A stretch of 64,000 bases of DNA from DASSBQ01 sp040981125 (GCA_040981125.1 JANRMQ010000003.1:124001-188000), one strand, 5' to 3'; counted from the stretch's first letter, positions 42,345 to 51,448 are shown. Made by a program: numbers and translations. The notes: generated by a model not told the origin, from the letters alone.

Positions 42345-43346
42345 TCAGAAGGTATACAAGGCACCGACGGACACGTTGATATTGTGCACAGTCTCGTGCT
42401 CGAAACTTTGCCGTCGCTGTGACCGCTGGAATCCTGCCACCAGAGCGACCCGCTCGGCAATGTCATAGCGAACAGTAACCTCGCCCTGCCAAACGGTTTC
42501 ATGTCCACCCTTTCGCTCATCGTCCTCTATCCCGCTGGTCCAATTGTTCCGCTCGAAATGAATTCCGGCTTCCGCCACCAGCCGCTCGCTCAGTTCCGCC
42601 TCCAGTCCAACCGCCGCGTAATGGTTGATATAGGAGGTGTCATCTCTGAGTTCGGGTTGATTTCGTCCATCAGCCAGACCGCGCTCATAATGATATCCAA
42701 GGACCAGCGCGACACGTTCCAAGAAATGCCAGACAAGATGCGGACCGATTGTCCAGAAGGTAGTGTCTCGTTGAGAAAACGCGTCGTTGTAGAGCCTGGC
42801 GCCGTAGCGTGTGAGCAATCGGACTTCCCACTCCTTTGACAGGTTGCGCTCGAATCGGAGTGATCCGATGTGGCTCGTTACCCGTTCTTCTTGAATCGAA
42901 TCCGTTTGCCGGCTCTCATTGTCTCCTACCAAGAGATTCGGCCCGCCATAGTAGCGAAGACGCACTCTCGTGTCCGGGTTGATGTGGTGAAGGGCCTGAA
43001 GGCCGAAGCTTCCATGGGTGAAGCGGGGATTGATGGCATAGACGTAAGCTTGACCGCGGAACGATAATTCTGTACGCCCCAATCGAGAAGCGAAGGATTT
43101 TGCGACGTTCAGGGTCGGCTCGAATACCAAATCTGATCCCTTCCCGGTCAGGAGGGTGTCGACGACAGGTTGGGTCGGGTCGCCGTGAAGATTGAGTCTG
43201 CGCGTCGCCGAAAAGAGCGCGACGTCGTCAGTGTAGAAAAGGTTGCCTTGCGTATTTACGGTCCACTCCCCCCATGCAGTTGTTGCGACCAGCAGTAGGG
43301 CAGCGCCTAACGCCGTAAGCCTCAGCAATAGCGCAGTCCAGTTCAC
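42345..43346 (-). CDS. Outer-membrane beta-barrel protein
   Basis: A 333-residue protein with a signal peptide (ALGAALLLVATTAWGEW) and alternating amphipathic strands throughout (LVFEPTLNVAKSF, TELSFRGQAYVYAI, WEVRLLTRYGARLYND, FWTIGPHLVWHF) ending in VGALYTF. It is a porin-like or TIGR03016-like barrel of unknown function. It follows the DUF3943 gene by 33 bases on the same strand, so an operon is likely. Confidence 0.78.
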   Translation of the reverse strand: MNWTALLLRLTALGAALLLVATTAWGEWTVNTQGNLFYTDDVALFSATRRLNLHGDPTQPVVDTLLTGKGSDLVFEPTLNVAKSFASRLGRTELSFRGQAYVYAINPRFTHGSFGLQALHHINPDTRVRLRYYGGPNLLVGDNESRQTDSIQEERVTSHIGSLRFERNLSKEWEVRLLTRYGARLYNDAFSQRDTTFWTIGPHLVWHFLERVALVLGYHYERGLADGRNQPELRDDTSYINHYAAVGLEAELSERLVAEAGIHFERNNWTSGIEDDERKGGHETVWQGEVTVRYDIAERVALVAGFQRSQRRQSFEHETVHNINVSVGALYTF

Positions 43347-43379
43347 GAGCTCTTGTTGCGCTCTATAAGGTCATTATCT

Positions 43380-44972
43380 TTACCGCCACTCGACCGCGCC
43401 GAATGTCGTTTCTCCAAGGAAAACATACATCAGGCTGACGGTTCCCACCCGTTGATCCTTATACTCGATACCTTCATAGCTGGCGTTCCGTTGCGAGTGG
43501 GAATATCGCAGCGCCACACCGTGCCGATCATAGACTCGTACTGTCAGCGAGGAATCGCCGCGCAGAATATTCTCCCATCCGTTCTCCGTAGACAGGGTAT
43601 TGCTGACATAGTATTCACGTCCCGTGAGATCCAGCATCACTCTGTCGCCGAACATGAGGCGAAGGGATAGCAGGCCATGGGGAGTCATGCCGTAGTGATA
43701 ATCCCGTTCTCCCGTTTTTTCGATGTTGCCGGCCGCTCCATAGCCCCCGCCGGCTAGGACCGTCCCCTGGAGTGCTATCGCCTGCGACAGCCACGTCTGC
43801 CATGTGGTTCCCACAGACAAGGCAGTGTTCGACACACGAAACACTTGGGGCGAGATATAGTCGTAATTTCCGTACAGCCCCCACACTCCACGAGTGGATT
43901 CACCGACAGCGTAGTTCGTACCCAATAGAAGCCCGCGGGTGTTGACGCTCTCCAAGAAGTTGGCTGTGACGGCCCGGATATGAAAGTCAAAATAATCAAA
44001 CGGACGCTTGTAGGTGTAGCCGGGCTTTCCCGGCAAGCCGTAGCTGAACGTAAAATCAGCCACGGCTCCGTTTTCTTCGACTCCGGACGAAACATTGTGG
44101 CTGCTCGATGAGATGGTGCCTCCTGCCTGGAAACGCAGAAACGTGGCCGGCTTGTGGCTCGGGAATATCGCGTCGAACTTGTTGCCGAAGACCAGGCGAT
44201 TGAATCCCAACGGCGGCGCGATGACGGCGGCGCCGAGTTCCCGCCAGAAGCCGGGCTTTCCATCGGTATCCTCCAGCAAGAGGTTTGCCATTCGGAAGAA
44301 GGGTTCTCCCAAGAAGGTCCCGCCGACAGGCGTCGCTACCATGTCGTTGATGGAAGGATTGGTCGTCTCGCCTGCGAGTTCCCAGACGTAACTCCCGGCG
44401 ACGCTATACAGGAATGATTCCCAGAAGTTTAACCCTGACGATCGCGCCAGTCCGTAATAAACGCTGCCGCCGTAAGGGTGTAGAAACTGATTCACCTTGA
44501 ACTGATCGTTATCGACGACCCAGTGCGGATCTGTAATGTGATCCCAAATCGTGTCCCAACTCGTCTCATAGTCAGATGTCGGCTCGACAAAATTCCGGTC
44601 GAATCGATTGAGGAGGAACTCGTACAGCAGGATCTCGCCGGCCGGCAGAAGATAACTGCGGCCGGCTCCCGTCTCCCACGAATGCGTGTCGTTCCACCAG
44701 TTGCGAATGGGTGTAAAGACCGGACCGGCTTCATTCGTGGCCGCAGATGATTGATCAGGCGCCAACGGTTCAGAGGGCGAGGGAGGTCCCTGCATCGGCC
44801 CCGCTTCACGAAATGGCTCTTCAGCCAGGCCTGTGCCGACTAAGGCAAACAATATTGCGCTGACGATCAGACAAGACAATGGCAGGCGCAAGGGATTGAC
44901 GACCCGGTATGGCTGTAAAGGCGAAATGGCTCCTTCGAGGTGATGGGTATGGTTCATGTCATCAGGGGACAT
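43380..44972 (-). CDS. DUF3943 outer-membrane protein
   Basis: The 530-residue exported protein has an N-terminal hydrophobic signal (SCLIVSAILFALVGTGLAEE). The DUF3943 part is clear: DPHWVVDNDQFKVNQFLHPYGGSVYYGLARSSGLNFWESFLYSVAGSYVWELAGETTNPSINDMVATPVGGTFLGE. The remainder is a barrel (FSYGLPGKPGYTYKRPFDYFDF, LLSLRLMFGDRVMLDL). Function unknown. It probably starts the operon with the barrel gene at 42345. Confidence 0.85.
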   Translation of the reverse strand: MSPDDMNHTHHLEGAISPLQPYRVVNPLRLPLSCLIVSAILFALVGTGLAEEPFREAGPMQGPPSPSEPLAPDQSSAATNEAGPVFTPIRNWWNDTHSWETGAGRSYLLPAGEILLYEFLLNRFDRNFVEPTSDYETSWDTIWDHITDPHWVVDNDQFKVNQFLHPYGGSVYYGLARSSGLNFWESFLYSVAGSYVWELAGETTNPSINDMVATPVGGTFLGEPFFRMANLLLEDTDGKPGFWRELGAAVIAPPLGFNRLVFGNKFDAIFPSHKPATFLRFQAGGTISSSSHNVSSGVEENGAVADFTFSYGLPGKPGYTYKRPFDYFDFHIRAVTANFLESVNTRGLLLGTNYAVGESTRGVWGLYGNYDYISPQVFRVSNTALSVGTTWQTWLSQAIALQGTVLAGGGYGAAGNIEKTGERDYHYGMTPHGLLSLRLMFGDRVMLDLTGREYYVSNTLSTENGWENILRGDSSLTVRVYDRHGVALRYSHSQRNASYEGIEYKDQRVGTVSLMYVFLGETTFGAVEWR

Positions 44973-45276
44973 CCAACCCGGCAGCCGTCGCTTCAGTCGT
45001 CAGGCATTGTCTTAATCTATTTGTTTGATCCTCGCAATCTTCCATTCTGTCCAGGATACGGGTCATCGGTAAGCGGATCCTATTGAACGGCGTCGCCGAA
45101 AGAAGCGGATGGACGCACGGGATCGAACAGGATACCATGCGTACTTCTGCGAGTCTAAATTGACACATGAATCAATCTCGAAATCACATTGGGCCAATGC
45201 ATCGGTGATTTCTTGCTTTATCCTCGCTGATAGCTCGCCTGCCGGAAGATCGGCGCATCGGAAGCTGTGCTGCTGT
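44973..45276. other. Divergent promoter region between DUF3943 and DUF481 genes
   Basis: The 304-bp region must hold two divergent promoters. A TTGACAC hexamer near 45161 lacks a matching second arm and a -10 at the shared spacing, so it was not counted as a member of the dyad set. No small gene was recognised. Confidence 0.45.
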
Positions 45277-46266
45277 ATGTTCATTCTTATGACTTTTATA
45301 GCATGGGATGGAGTCCTTGCGGCCGACGATGTGATCTATCTAAGGAGTGGAGATCGAGTCAGCGGTAAGATCTTGCGAATGGAGGACGAGGAAGTCGAAA
45401 TCGACACTCCTTTCGCCGGCAAGATCAAAGTCGGGTGGAACGACATTCAACGCCTCACGTCAACGCGCCCTCTGTCACTGGTGTTTCATGGAAGCGCTGA
45501 TATTCCTGAAGGAATCGGAATACGAGAAGGGGATCGGCTCATCGTCAGTGAACTCTCGGCCGACGGACCAATCCCATTTGCCGACGTGAAGGCCATCATT
45601 ATTTCGGACCTCTACCACCGAGGGAACTTTAATCTCGGCGGCAACAGCACCAGCGGAAACTCCAATACGCAGGCGCTGAACGTTTCCGGGTCGTATACGC
45701 TCCGGCGGGACCGCCATCGACTGCAATTCGACGCGAGATTCAATCGAGGCGAGGCCAACGGCGAGTTGGCCGCTCAGAATGCAGCCGGCACGTTGAAGTA
45801 CGATTATCTCCTGACCCGGCAGGTATATGTATCCGGCCAGCAATTTTGGGAATACGATCGCTTTCAGAACCTCAACGTTCGTAGCACGACGACTTCGGCG
45901 CTCGGCTATGATTTCTATGATCAAGCCAACCGGTCGCTCTCTGTGGGGACGGGTCCGAGCCTCGTCTACGAGGACTTTACCACCGAGGCCAGGACCATCA
46001 CTCCGTCTGCAATGTGGTTTGTGCGCTGGTACCGGGAATTCCGGGGAGGTGATGTCACCCTCTTTCACAACCATCAGGGGTTCCGCGACCTCGGCGCCGG
46101 AGAAGCCACGCGACTCAATGCCGAGCAGGGAATCCGCGTCAAGGTCTACGGAGACTTCGCGCTGAATTTCGAGTACGACATTCGGTTCAATACCAAGCCG
46201 GCACCCGGCCGGAAGTCCGTCGATTCCACGATCATTTTCGGAGTGAGTTATGAGTTCGAGCGCTAG
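45277..46266 (+). CDS. DUF481 outer-membrane protein
   Basis: ATG 45277 begins the signal peptide (MFILMTFIAWDGVLAADD); the frame extends upstream (to 45109) without a plausible signal. The 329-residue protein has an N-terminal beta domain (VIYLRSGDRVSGKILRMEDEEVEIDTPFAGKIKVGWNDI) and a DUF481 barrel: GNFNLGGNSTSGNSNTQALNVSGSYTLRRDRHRLQFDARFNRGE, then YDYLLTRQVYVSGQQFWEYDRFQNLN. The family is a salt-stress-induced outer-membrane protein type. It is separated from divergent DUF3943 by 304 bp. Confidence 0.88.
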   Translation: MFILMTFIAWDGVLAADDVIYLRSGDRVSGKILRMEDEEVEIDTPFAGKIKVGWNDIQRLTSTRPLSLVFHGSADIPEGIGIREGDRLIVSELSADGPIPFADVKAIIISDLYHRGNFNLGGNSTSGNSNTQALNVSGSYTLRRDRHRLQFDARFNRGEANGELAAQNAAGTLKYDYLLTRQVYVSGQQFWEYDRFQNLNVRSTTTSALGYDFYDQANRSLSVGTGPSLVYEDFTTEARTITPSAMWFVRWYREFRGGDVTLFHNHQGFRDLGAGEATRLNAEQGIRVKVYGDFALNFEYDIRFNTKPAPGRKSVDSTIIFGVSYEFER

Positions 46267-46329
46267 GGTTCCGTCTCACCGGCATGCTCGGCCGCTCGTC
46301 CTTCCGGTGCAATGGTGCCAGAGAGGAGC

Positions 46330-46454
46330 TGGGTCAGTCTCCTTTTTGCGTCATGTCCGCGAAGCTTGTCCTCGCGGAAGCGGGGAGCGGGCTTCCACTC
46401 CTTGATCAAGGTGACGGACTTCAGTGCTTCTGATGGCAAACTGGTCCACTACCA
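46330..46454 (+). repeat. Dispersed repeat family B, copy 1
   Basis: The block begins GGGTCAGTCTCCTTTTT, then CGTCATGTCCGCGAAG, CTTGATCAAG and GACTTCAGTGCTTCTGATGG, ending CCACTACC. The same blocks are at 59238-59386. Both contain the 'GTCATG..(C/T)GCGAAG' unit seen as a short interspersed repeat in many bacteria. Confidence 0.75.
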
Positions 46455-46473
46455 GCCGCCGCATAGGATAGAC

Positions 46474-46929
46474 TCAGGGAGAAATTTGGGCAGGAGGAAG
46501 ATGACGTGAGGCGTTTCCCGACACTTCAAACTCGTTGAGCCAGAAGAATAGCGTCCATGGTATCCAGTAGGAGCGGTCGCGCGTGCGTAGATCTGTGATC
46601 ATTGTGCCGCCGAGTCGCCGGCTCTCCTGCGTCACCTTGTCCACGAGCAAGTCCACTCGCACGTTATTGGTGAAGAGCCGGGAGACTTGAGATTGTCCCG
46701 CCTTGTCCACATTGCCGGTCACCAGGGGAATGTACTTGAACAGGTAAATGCCCCAGTTGTCCACGTAGATATGGGCGACGGGCGTTGCCGTCTCCACAAA
46801 ACGCTGCTCATTCAACTGATCGGGAGTGACGACCTTCATCGTTGCGCAACCGGTCGAGAGCAGGCCTGCCGCAACGAAAAAAGCACACCATGCCGCCGCA
46901 GCTGTGAGTCGATTAGTCTGTCCCTTCAT
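46474..46929 (-). CDS. Lipoprotein of unknown function
   Basis: The 151-residue protein has a lipobox (GLLSTGC) and a compact mature domain: FVETATPVAHIYVDNWGIYLFKYIPLVTGNVDKAG, VRVDLLVDKVTQESRRLGGTMITDLRTRDRSYWIPWTLFFWLNEFEVSG. No family is recognised. A GGAG element is 12 bases upstream of the ATG. It is a neighbour of a DUF481 gene (convergent), separated by repeat B. Confidence 0.65.
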   Translation of the reverse strand: MKGQTNRLTAAAAWCAFFVAAGLLSTGCATMKVVTPDQLNEQRFVETATPVAHIYVDNWGIYLFKYIPLVTGNVDKAGQSQVSRLFTNNVRVDLLVDKVTQESRRLGGTMITDLRTRDRSYWIPWTLFFWLNEFEVSGNASRHLPPAQISP

Positions 46930-46974
46930 GGTTGTAGAATTATCTCCGGGCTATTCGGGGTTAAGCGGCGCAAG

Positions 46975-47540
46975 CCTCGTCAGTACGGTCCTGCTCCTTA
47001 AACGCGATTTGCCAATTCTGGACTCGTACGGCGAGTAGATCGCCGTCGTCGCTCCAGTGGAGGAAACTCCTTCCGCGGATTCTTCACTTCGCCCTTCAGC
47101 AACGGCATCAGGTTGTGGCCGTCGAGATGAGCTTTAAACGACTTCGTTCCTAACTGGCGGTCCTTCTTGCATCGCTCGACGACGTCCGGGTCTCCGTCTG
47201 CCGCGGCGAAGGTCGGGATCAGATCTTCGTGCGCCAGCATCTCATTATGGATCGTATGCGGTTTGATGACACCCGGCCAACGGATTATCATCGGCACACG
47301 GAACCCGCCTTCCCAGTTGGCGGCCTTTTCGCCCTTGAACGGCGTACTGCCGCCGTCAGGCCAGGTCATCACTTGGGCTCCATTGTCGGTGGTATAGATG
47401 ACGATGGTGTTGTCGGCAATTTTCAGGTCGTCGAGCTTCTTCAATGACCGACCCACGTGCCCGTCGTGTTCGACCATGCCGTCCGGATAAAGGCCGTATC
47501 CTCGACTTTGCCGTCGGCATGAGAGTGGATCACACCTCCA
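46975..47540 (-). pseudogene. Broken arylsulfatase with internal deletion and frameshift
   Basis: On the minus strand, GVIHSHADGKVEDTAF matches the middle of the intact sulfatase (GVIHSWANPDGTQKITDT). It then jumps in frame and position to YPDGMVEHDGHVGRSLKKLDDLKI and VIYTTDNGAQVMTWPDGGSTPFKGEKAANWEGGFRVPM, so roughly 90 codons are missing in between. Near 47070 the frame shifts after PRKEF, with LHWSDDGDLLAVRVQNWQIAFKEQ read in another frame. The N-terminal part with the C-x-P/A-x-R motif is absent. It cannot give an active enzyme. Confidence 0.8.
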
Positions 47541-47678
47541 TTTGATTCTGGTTGTTACACCAGACCTCACAGGATTGACCGGTTATTGGGATGAGTCAGA
47601 ACATGGCGGCCGCGTTCTTCATGTCTCCTTCACTGTGAAACTCACCTGACATGGCGCGGGACGTTCGGAGTCTTTCTC

Positions 47679-47957
47679 TTATGCGAGGCCATCACGCTTT
47701 ACACAGGCAAAATAGAAATAGGCCCCGACCATCAAGGAATTGATAACGACCGCGATGAGGTTCCACACGATCACCGGCCTTGATTGAATCAAGAACCCAT
47801 AATATACCCATACAATTTGAAACGTCCCCATAATCGTTGCCATAGTCGGGTTCATGCCCGCACAGGAGCGTCGCCGGAGCATCGCAATCAGATCCGGCAT
47901 AGCCGCAAATGTTGTGCCGAAGCCGGCTATGAAACCGATGATTTCATCTAATGCCAT
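47679..47957 (-). CDS. SemiSWEET-type sugar transporter
   Basis: ATG 47957 follows GGGAGGG; the frame to 48026 is unlikely. The 92-residue protein is a single PQ-loop unit: EIIGFIAGFGTTFAAMPDLIAMLRRRSCAGMNPTMATIMGTFQIVWVYYGFLIQSRPVIVWNLIAVVINSLMVGAYFYF. SemiSWEETs dimerise to move small sugars across the inner membrane. It is about 75% identical in its core to the protein at 35641 (estimate from reading), without that protein's N-terminal extension. Confidence 0.85.
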   Translation of the reverse strand: MALDEIIGFIAGFGTTFAAMPDLIAMLRRRSCAGMNPTMATIMGTFQIVWVYYGFLIQSRPVIVWNLIAVVINSLMVGAYFYFACVKRDGLA

Positions 47958-48017
47958 GACGCCCTCCCTTGTACGTGAACCATGTGTAGTTGGTTCTATG
48001 AGGCAAGATGGCGGCTT

Positions 48018-48140
48018 AGCCCGCATTATTTATGACGGTTCGTCCCGAACTTGGGAAAGGTGCATCCCGGCGTGCCCGGAAGGATGGGTGTAAGCCTCCG
48101 TCGCCACGCAAGGTCCATGGCGCGAAGACTAATGAGTGCG
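48018..48140 (+). repeat. Dispersed repeat family A, copy 2
   Basis: Reads AGCCCGCATTATTTATG, CGGTTCG, AAAGGTGCATC, CGGCGTGCCCGGA, GGGTGTAAGCC, GTCGCCACGC and TAATGA in the same order as the minus strand of 33230-33360. An exact 16-mer (ATGAATAATGCGGGCT, plus strand) also ends near 33354 and near 51372. Confidence 0.7.
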
Positions 48141-48239
48141 CGACCGACGAAGAAGGAGCGTCACGTTTGCGCACGGGAGCGAGTCGGTGAGCAGGCTGGA
48201 GCTGTAGAGCGGCGAGACCGCCTGCCATATCAGGCTTCA

Positions 48240-48266
48240 CTTGGACGCCGCATAGCGGCGTCCAAG
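48240..48266. terminator. Strong inverted repeat downstream of the SYLF gene
   Basis: CTTGGACGCCGC, loop ATA, then GCGGCGTCCAAG: a 12-bp perfect stem with a 3-base loop. It lies 23 bases after the stop codon of the minus-strand SYLF gene (48289). There is no T run, so it may be a transcript-end stabiliser rather than a rho-independent terminator. Confidence 0.65.
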
Positions 48267-48288
48267 CGAGAATCTTGGATGTCTCCGA

Positions 48289-49017
48289 CTACTTTCCTCC
48301 GGCGGCGCTCACCACCGCCTCACGCAACGGCTTTGAACGAGGGTTCGCCTCGATCTTTCGGACGACGACGATATCGGTCGGCCTCACCTCGGACCCGTAG
48401 TAGGCCTTGTTCAAATCATCTCTGGTCCGTATGGAGGCGCCTTCAAACGATGCGCCGGCGAAGATGCCTTTTGATCGGGAATAGGTTACGAAATCCTTGC
48501 CCAGATTGGCGGACGTAGAACCCTCCATTCCGGAACCTTTGCTGCCTACCGCCGCAGAAATATCACCACCCAGCTTGACGGAATTGCTCAGGAGGCTTTC
48601 AATGCCTTTGACGGTCTGGACGACAAGGATAGCTTCAGAACTTTCCGCTCCTGCCTGCAGGCCGAAACTCGCTGTAGAGGTCTCATAAAAGGCCGGTTCG
48701 CTCCACACTTCGGTGTTGTCATCCCGAACGAACAAGACTCCATTCCCTCCCTCAAGGCCGAACAGGAATGCGCCTTTGACCAAACGCGGCATGATCAGCA
48801 CTCCCTTTGCCTGTTTCACATGGTCGCGGAACCCGGACATCTCCGGATCCTGCATGAAATTCTGCCATGTGGTGGCGGCTTGGTTCAGGATCTGATCCGT
48901 TTCCTTCACATCTTCAGCAAAGGTGGATTGCGGCAGGCCGGTTATCATGATCATCATCGGGACAGCGACAATCCACAGCCACGACATGATTCGGCTTCCA
49001 TGTAATCTCTTATCCAT
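48289..49017 (-). CDS. SYLF (Ysc84-like) domain protein
   Basis: ATG 49017 follows GGAGG; the frame extends to 49032. The 242-residue protein has a signal (cut near STFAED) and the SYLF lipid-binding domain: AKGVLIMPRLVKGAFLFGLEGGNGVLFVRDD, YETSTASFGLQAGAESSEAILVVQTVKGIESLLS and GKDFVTYSRSKGIFAGASFEGASIRTRDDLNKAYYG. It is exported, so a periplasmic membrane-lipid role is inferred. It is in operon with the DUF4136 gene at 49084 (67 bases between). Confidence 0.88.
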   Translation of the reverse strand: MDKRLHGSRIMSWLWIVAVPMMIMITGLPQSTFAEDVKETDQILNQAATTWQNFMQDPEMSGFRDHVKQAKGVLIMPRLVKGAFLFGLEGGNGVLFVRDDNTEVWSEPAFYETSTASFGLQAGAESSEAILVVQTVKGIESLLSNSVKLGGDISAAVGSKGSGMEGSTSANLGKDFVTYSRSKGIFAGASFEGASIRTRDDLNKAYYGSEVRPTDIVVVRKIEANPRSKPLREAVVSAAGGK

Positions 49018-49083
49018 GAGTCGTCCTCCCATAAATGTCTTTATGCTTCGCCGGGCCGACCAATTTGAGGTGCGGCGTTGTCG

Positions 49084-49653
49084 TTACTGCAGTTTTGTCG
49101 GCGGATACTTTTCGAAGGCCTTGGCGATCGCCTTCTTCCCCACTTCGATATTATCAGCGGTGTTCGCTTCCAAATTTGCCATCATCGTTGCGCGCCAGAC
49201 GAGTTCTTTCTTGGCTGCATCGACCAAATCCGTTATCAGCGTTCCCTCGCGATATTCATAGGTGGTTACCGGGCCGTAACCCGCACCATAGCCATAACGG
49301 CCGTGCCATCCATAAGCGCCGCCCATGGATGCTGCCGTAGTGTCCACCATTTGCTTGTCTTTCATGCCGACCCAATAGTGGACCAACAGATCGGGATTCT
49401 CATTCAACCTCACTTGTTGCAAGTTCTTCTTTGTCAGCTCTTCTGTGAGGGCGGTCTCGATTCGTTTGCGTGTCAGGCTGTTGCTGAGGACTCCGGCTTG
49501 GTTGAGATCCGTCATGCCGGCGAAAGCGAAGGTGTGATACCTGGCAAAGTCGGCGCTTTGATCATAATCGGTTTTGACTTCAATATTGGAAGCACAGCTT
49601 ACGGTAAAGAACAAGGCGAGCGTCGCCAAAGCAGTATCCGTACGCGGCCACAT
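49084..49653 (-). CDS. DUF4136 lipoprotein (paralogue 2)
   Basis: AAGGAGA precedes the ATG. The 189-residue protein has a lipobox (FTVSC) and the DUF4136 fold: VKTDYDQSADFARYHTFAFAGMTDLNQAGVLSN, then a Gly/Tyr loop GAYGWHGRYGYGAGYGP and EYREGTLITDLVDAAKKELVWRATMMANL. It is close to the protein at 19908 (same FAFAGMTDLNQ segment and Gly/Tyr loop). It has a dyad promoter at 49695-49739 and precedes the SYLF gene. Confidence 0.88.
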   Translation of the reverse strand: MWPRTDTALATLALFFTVSCASNIEVKTDYDQSADFARYHTFAFAGMTDLNQAGVLSNSLTRKRIETALTEELTKKNLQQVRLNENPDLLVHYWVGMKDKQMVDTTAASMGGAYGWHGRYGYGAGYGPVTTYEYREGTLITDLVDAAKKELVWRATMMANLEANTADNIEVGKKAIAKAFEKYPPTKLQ

Positions 49654-49694
49654 GAATGTCTCCTTGCTTCAATCTCACAGCACGGGCGGGTGCC

Positions 49695-49739
49695 ATCTTA
49701 TCGGCCCGCTTGGATCCGGGATACTGTCAAAACTGACAG
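49695..49739 (-). promoter_or_regulatory. Shared dyad promoter for the DUF4136-SYLF operon
   Basis: On the minus strand, CTGTCAGTTTTGACAG (49724-49739) is followed after 23 bases by TAAGAT (49695-49700). The operon begins at 49653. Confidence 0.8.
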
Positions 49740-49834
49740 GGGGCGGAGAAAAAGAGCTCGCCCATGCTACGAGCCATCGGCTCGAGCGAGGTCGCGTTGT
49801 GCGGCGGCTTTCCAGACGTCCGTGGTGTTGACCG

Positions 49835-51037
49835 TCAGATGGATGATCCACTCCGCTTGTCGAGCGCCAATGGTCTCCAGCGGCTCCACAACACCCCGAT
49901 CTGATCAAGCCATGAGGTCATGAGAGTCGTCAGAGCGACGACCATGATGCCGTTGGCAAACTGCACGGCCGTCATAACACCGGAGGCAAGCAGCGTGCTT
50001 AAGATGACGAAGCAGAACTCCCCGGCTTGTGCGAGAAGAAACGATACACGCGCAGCCGGCGCGTGTTGCATCTTGAATGCTCGAGCAGCGACATAGAGCA
50101 CTGTGGTTTTGATCGCGACGATTATCAGAACATGCATCAATATTCGGGCCGTGTGTTCGATGAAGACACTGACGTCTATGCTCAGACCGACTGAGACAAA
50201 GAAGAGCCCCAATAATAGGTTTTTAAACGGCAGAACTTCTTCCCGAAGCTGATGCCGGTACTCGGTGTTCGACAAAGCCACTCCCATCAGAAAGGCACCC
50301 ACGGCCATCGAGACGCCGACGCGCCACGCCAGCCATGCGCTGCCCAATACGCTGACAAAGACCAGCGCGGTAAACGATTCCTTCATGCCCTGTGCGATCG
50401 TCAAGCGAAAGAGCAGCGGAAACACGCGGCGGCCGATGAAGAATAGAGCAAGCATCAGGCCGATGGGCGGCACCACATTCCACGATACATGCACATCAGC
50501 CGTTCCTGTTCCTGCAAAGAAGGGCACCAAAGCAATGATCGGCACAACCGTCAAGTCCTGAAACAAGAGGACGGCGAACGCCGCTTGCCCATGTTGCTGA
50601 TCCAGTTCCTGCTTTCTCTCCAAGATCTGGAAGACCAGCGCTGTGGAGGAGTTCGCCAACGCCAAGCCAAGAAGGAGCGCCAGCGACCAGGACGGCACGA
50701 AGAGGCGCCAGTAGAGCATCAGCGCCAGCCCGGTTACGAGCACTTGCACAGGTCCAAGGCCTAAGGCATACCGCCGGAACGACCATGCCTTCTGAAGATC
50801 GAGCTCAAGTCCGATGACGAAGATGAAAAACACCACGCCGAGCTCTGAGATTTCCCGCAACCGCTCCACTTGGGTCGGCCCGAGCAGGTGTGATGATCCA
50901 AGGAGGACTCCCGACAGCAACAGGCCCAACTCGGGCCCAATTCCGAGTCGGCGGGCGAGGGGAATGATCACGGCGCTGATTATGAGGAGCAGTGTAATGG
51001 CTAAGACAATGTCCGGAAGATGCATATAGGTGGTCAT
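49835..51037 (-). CDS. KefB/CPA2-type cation:proton antiporter without the regulatory domain
   Basis: The 400-residue protein has 12-13 hydrophobic segments and CPA2 signatures: GPELGLLLSGVLLGSSHLLG, ELGVVFFIFVIGLELDLQKAW, LGLALANSSTALVFQILERKQEL, FQDLTVVPIIALV and GVSMAVGAFLMGVALSNTEYR. It lacks the C-terminal TrkA-N domain found in KefB/KefC, so it ends after the membrane part. It probably exchanges K+ or Na+ for H+. Neighbours (SYLF, DUF4136) do not suggest a substrate. Confidence 0.87.
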   Translation of the reverse strand: MTTYMHLPDIVLAITLLLIISAVIIPLARRLGIGPELGLLLSGVLLGSSHLLGPTQVERLREISELGVVFFIFVIGLELDLQKAWSFRRYALGLGPVQVLVTGLALMLYWRLFVPSWSLALLLGLALANSSTALVFQILERKQELDQQHGQAAFAVLLFQDLTVVPIIALVPFFAGTGTADVHVSWNVVPPIGLMLALFFIGRRVFPLLFRLTIAQGMKESFTALVFVSVLGSAWLAWRVGVSMAVGAFLMGVALSNTEYRHQLREEVLPFKNLLLGLFFVSVGLSIDVSVFIEHTARILMHVLIIVAIKTTVLYVAARAFKMQHAPAARVSFLLAQAGEFCFVILSTLLASGVMTAVQFANGIMVVALTTLMTSWLDQIGVLWSRWRPLALDKRSGSSI

Positions 51038-51448
51038 CCGGGGTCCCCCTGCTCGTGCGCCGTGGTTGTCATTGGTGCGCGGATCTATACATTGGCCTAG
51101 TCAGGAAATCAATGAGACCATGGGATGATGAGCAGCCGGCACCGGAGGCCGGAAAAGCGCCCGAACCGCAGCGCGCTACCGATGTCGAACAGCAAAGCCA
51201 GACGGATCAGGCTCGGCAGCGAGGGGCGGAAGGGGCTGATAGGCACAAATATAGGCCGAGCCCGCACGCTTGGCTGCGGGCACGTGCAGCCGGGTGCGTC
51301 GCACCACTAGGTTCTTCCTGACAGACGTTCAAATCCGTGATTGCAGCAGAAACGTTTATGAATAATGCGGGCTGAGAGTTGGAATGTGAGCGTAGCGCTA
51401 TGTGGAAGAACGACAGATGGTGCGCGATCGGTGAACAGCGACGGCGGG
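51038..51448. other. Intergenic region without recognised gene
   Basis: Between the antiporter gene and the lipoprotein at 51449 lie 411 bp. An open frame (51112-51321) is Pro/Gln-rich with no family resemblance. Near 51357 the 16-mer ATGAATAATGCGGGCT from repeat family A is present, so a fragment of that repeat may lie here. Confidence 0.45.

Larger units (their letters stand above)
47958..48288. other. Intergenic region holding dispersed repeat A and a strong hairpin
   Basis: No gene is supported in these 331 bp. It contains dispersed repeat A (48018-48140) and the 27-bp inverted repeat at 48240. Confidence 0.55.

Noticed and set aside
45156..45172. TTGACAC near 45161 as a further member of the dyad set
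   Set aside because: It lacks the second arm and has no TA hexamer at the shared spacing.
51112..51321. Pro/Gln-rich ORF in the gap after the antiporter
   Set aside because: No ribosome site, no domain, and it lies in a region with a repeat fragment.
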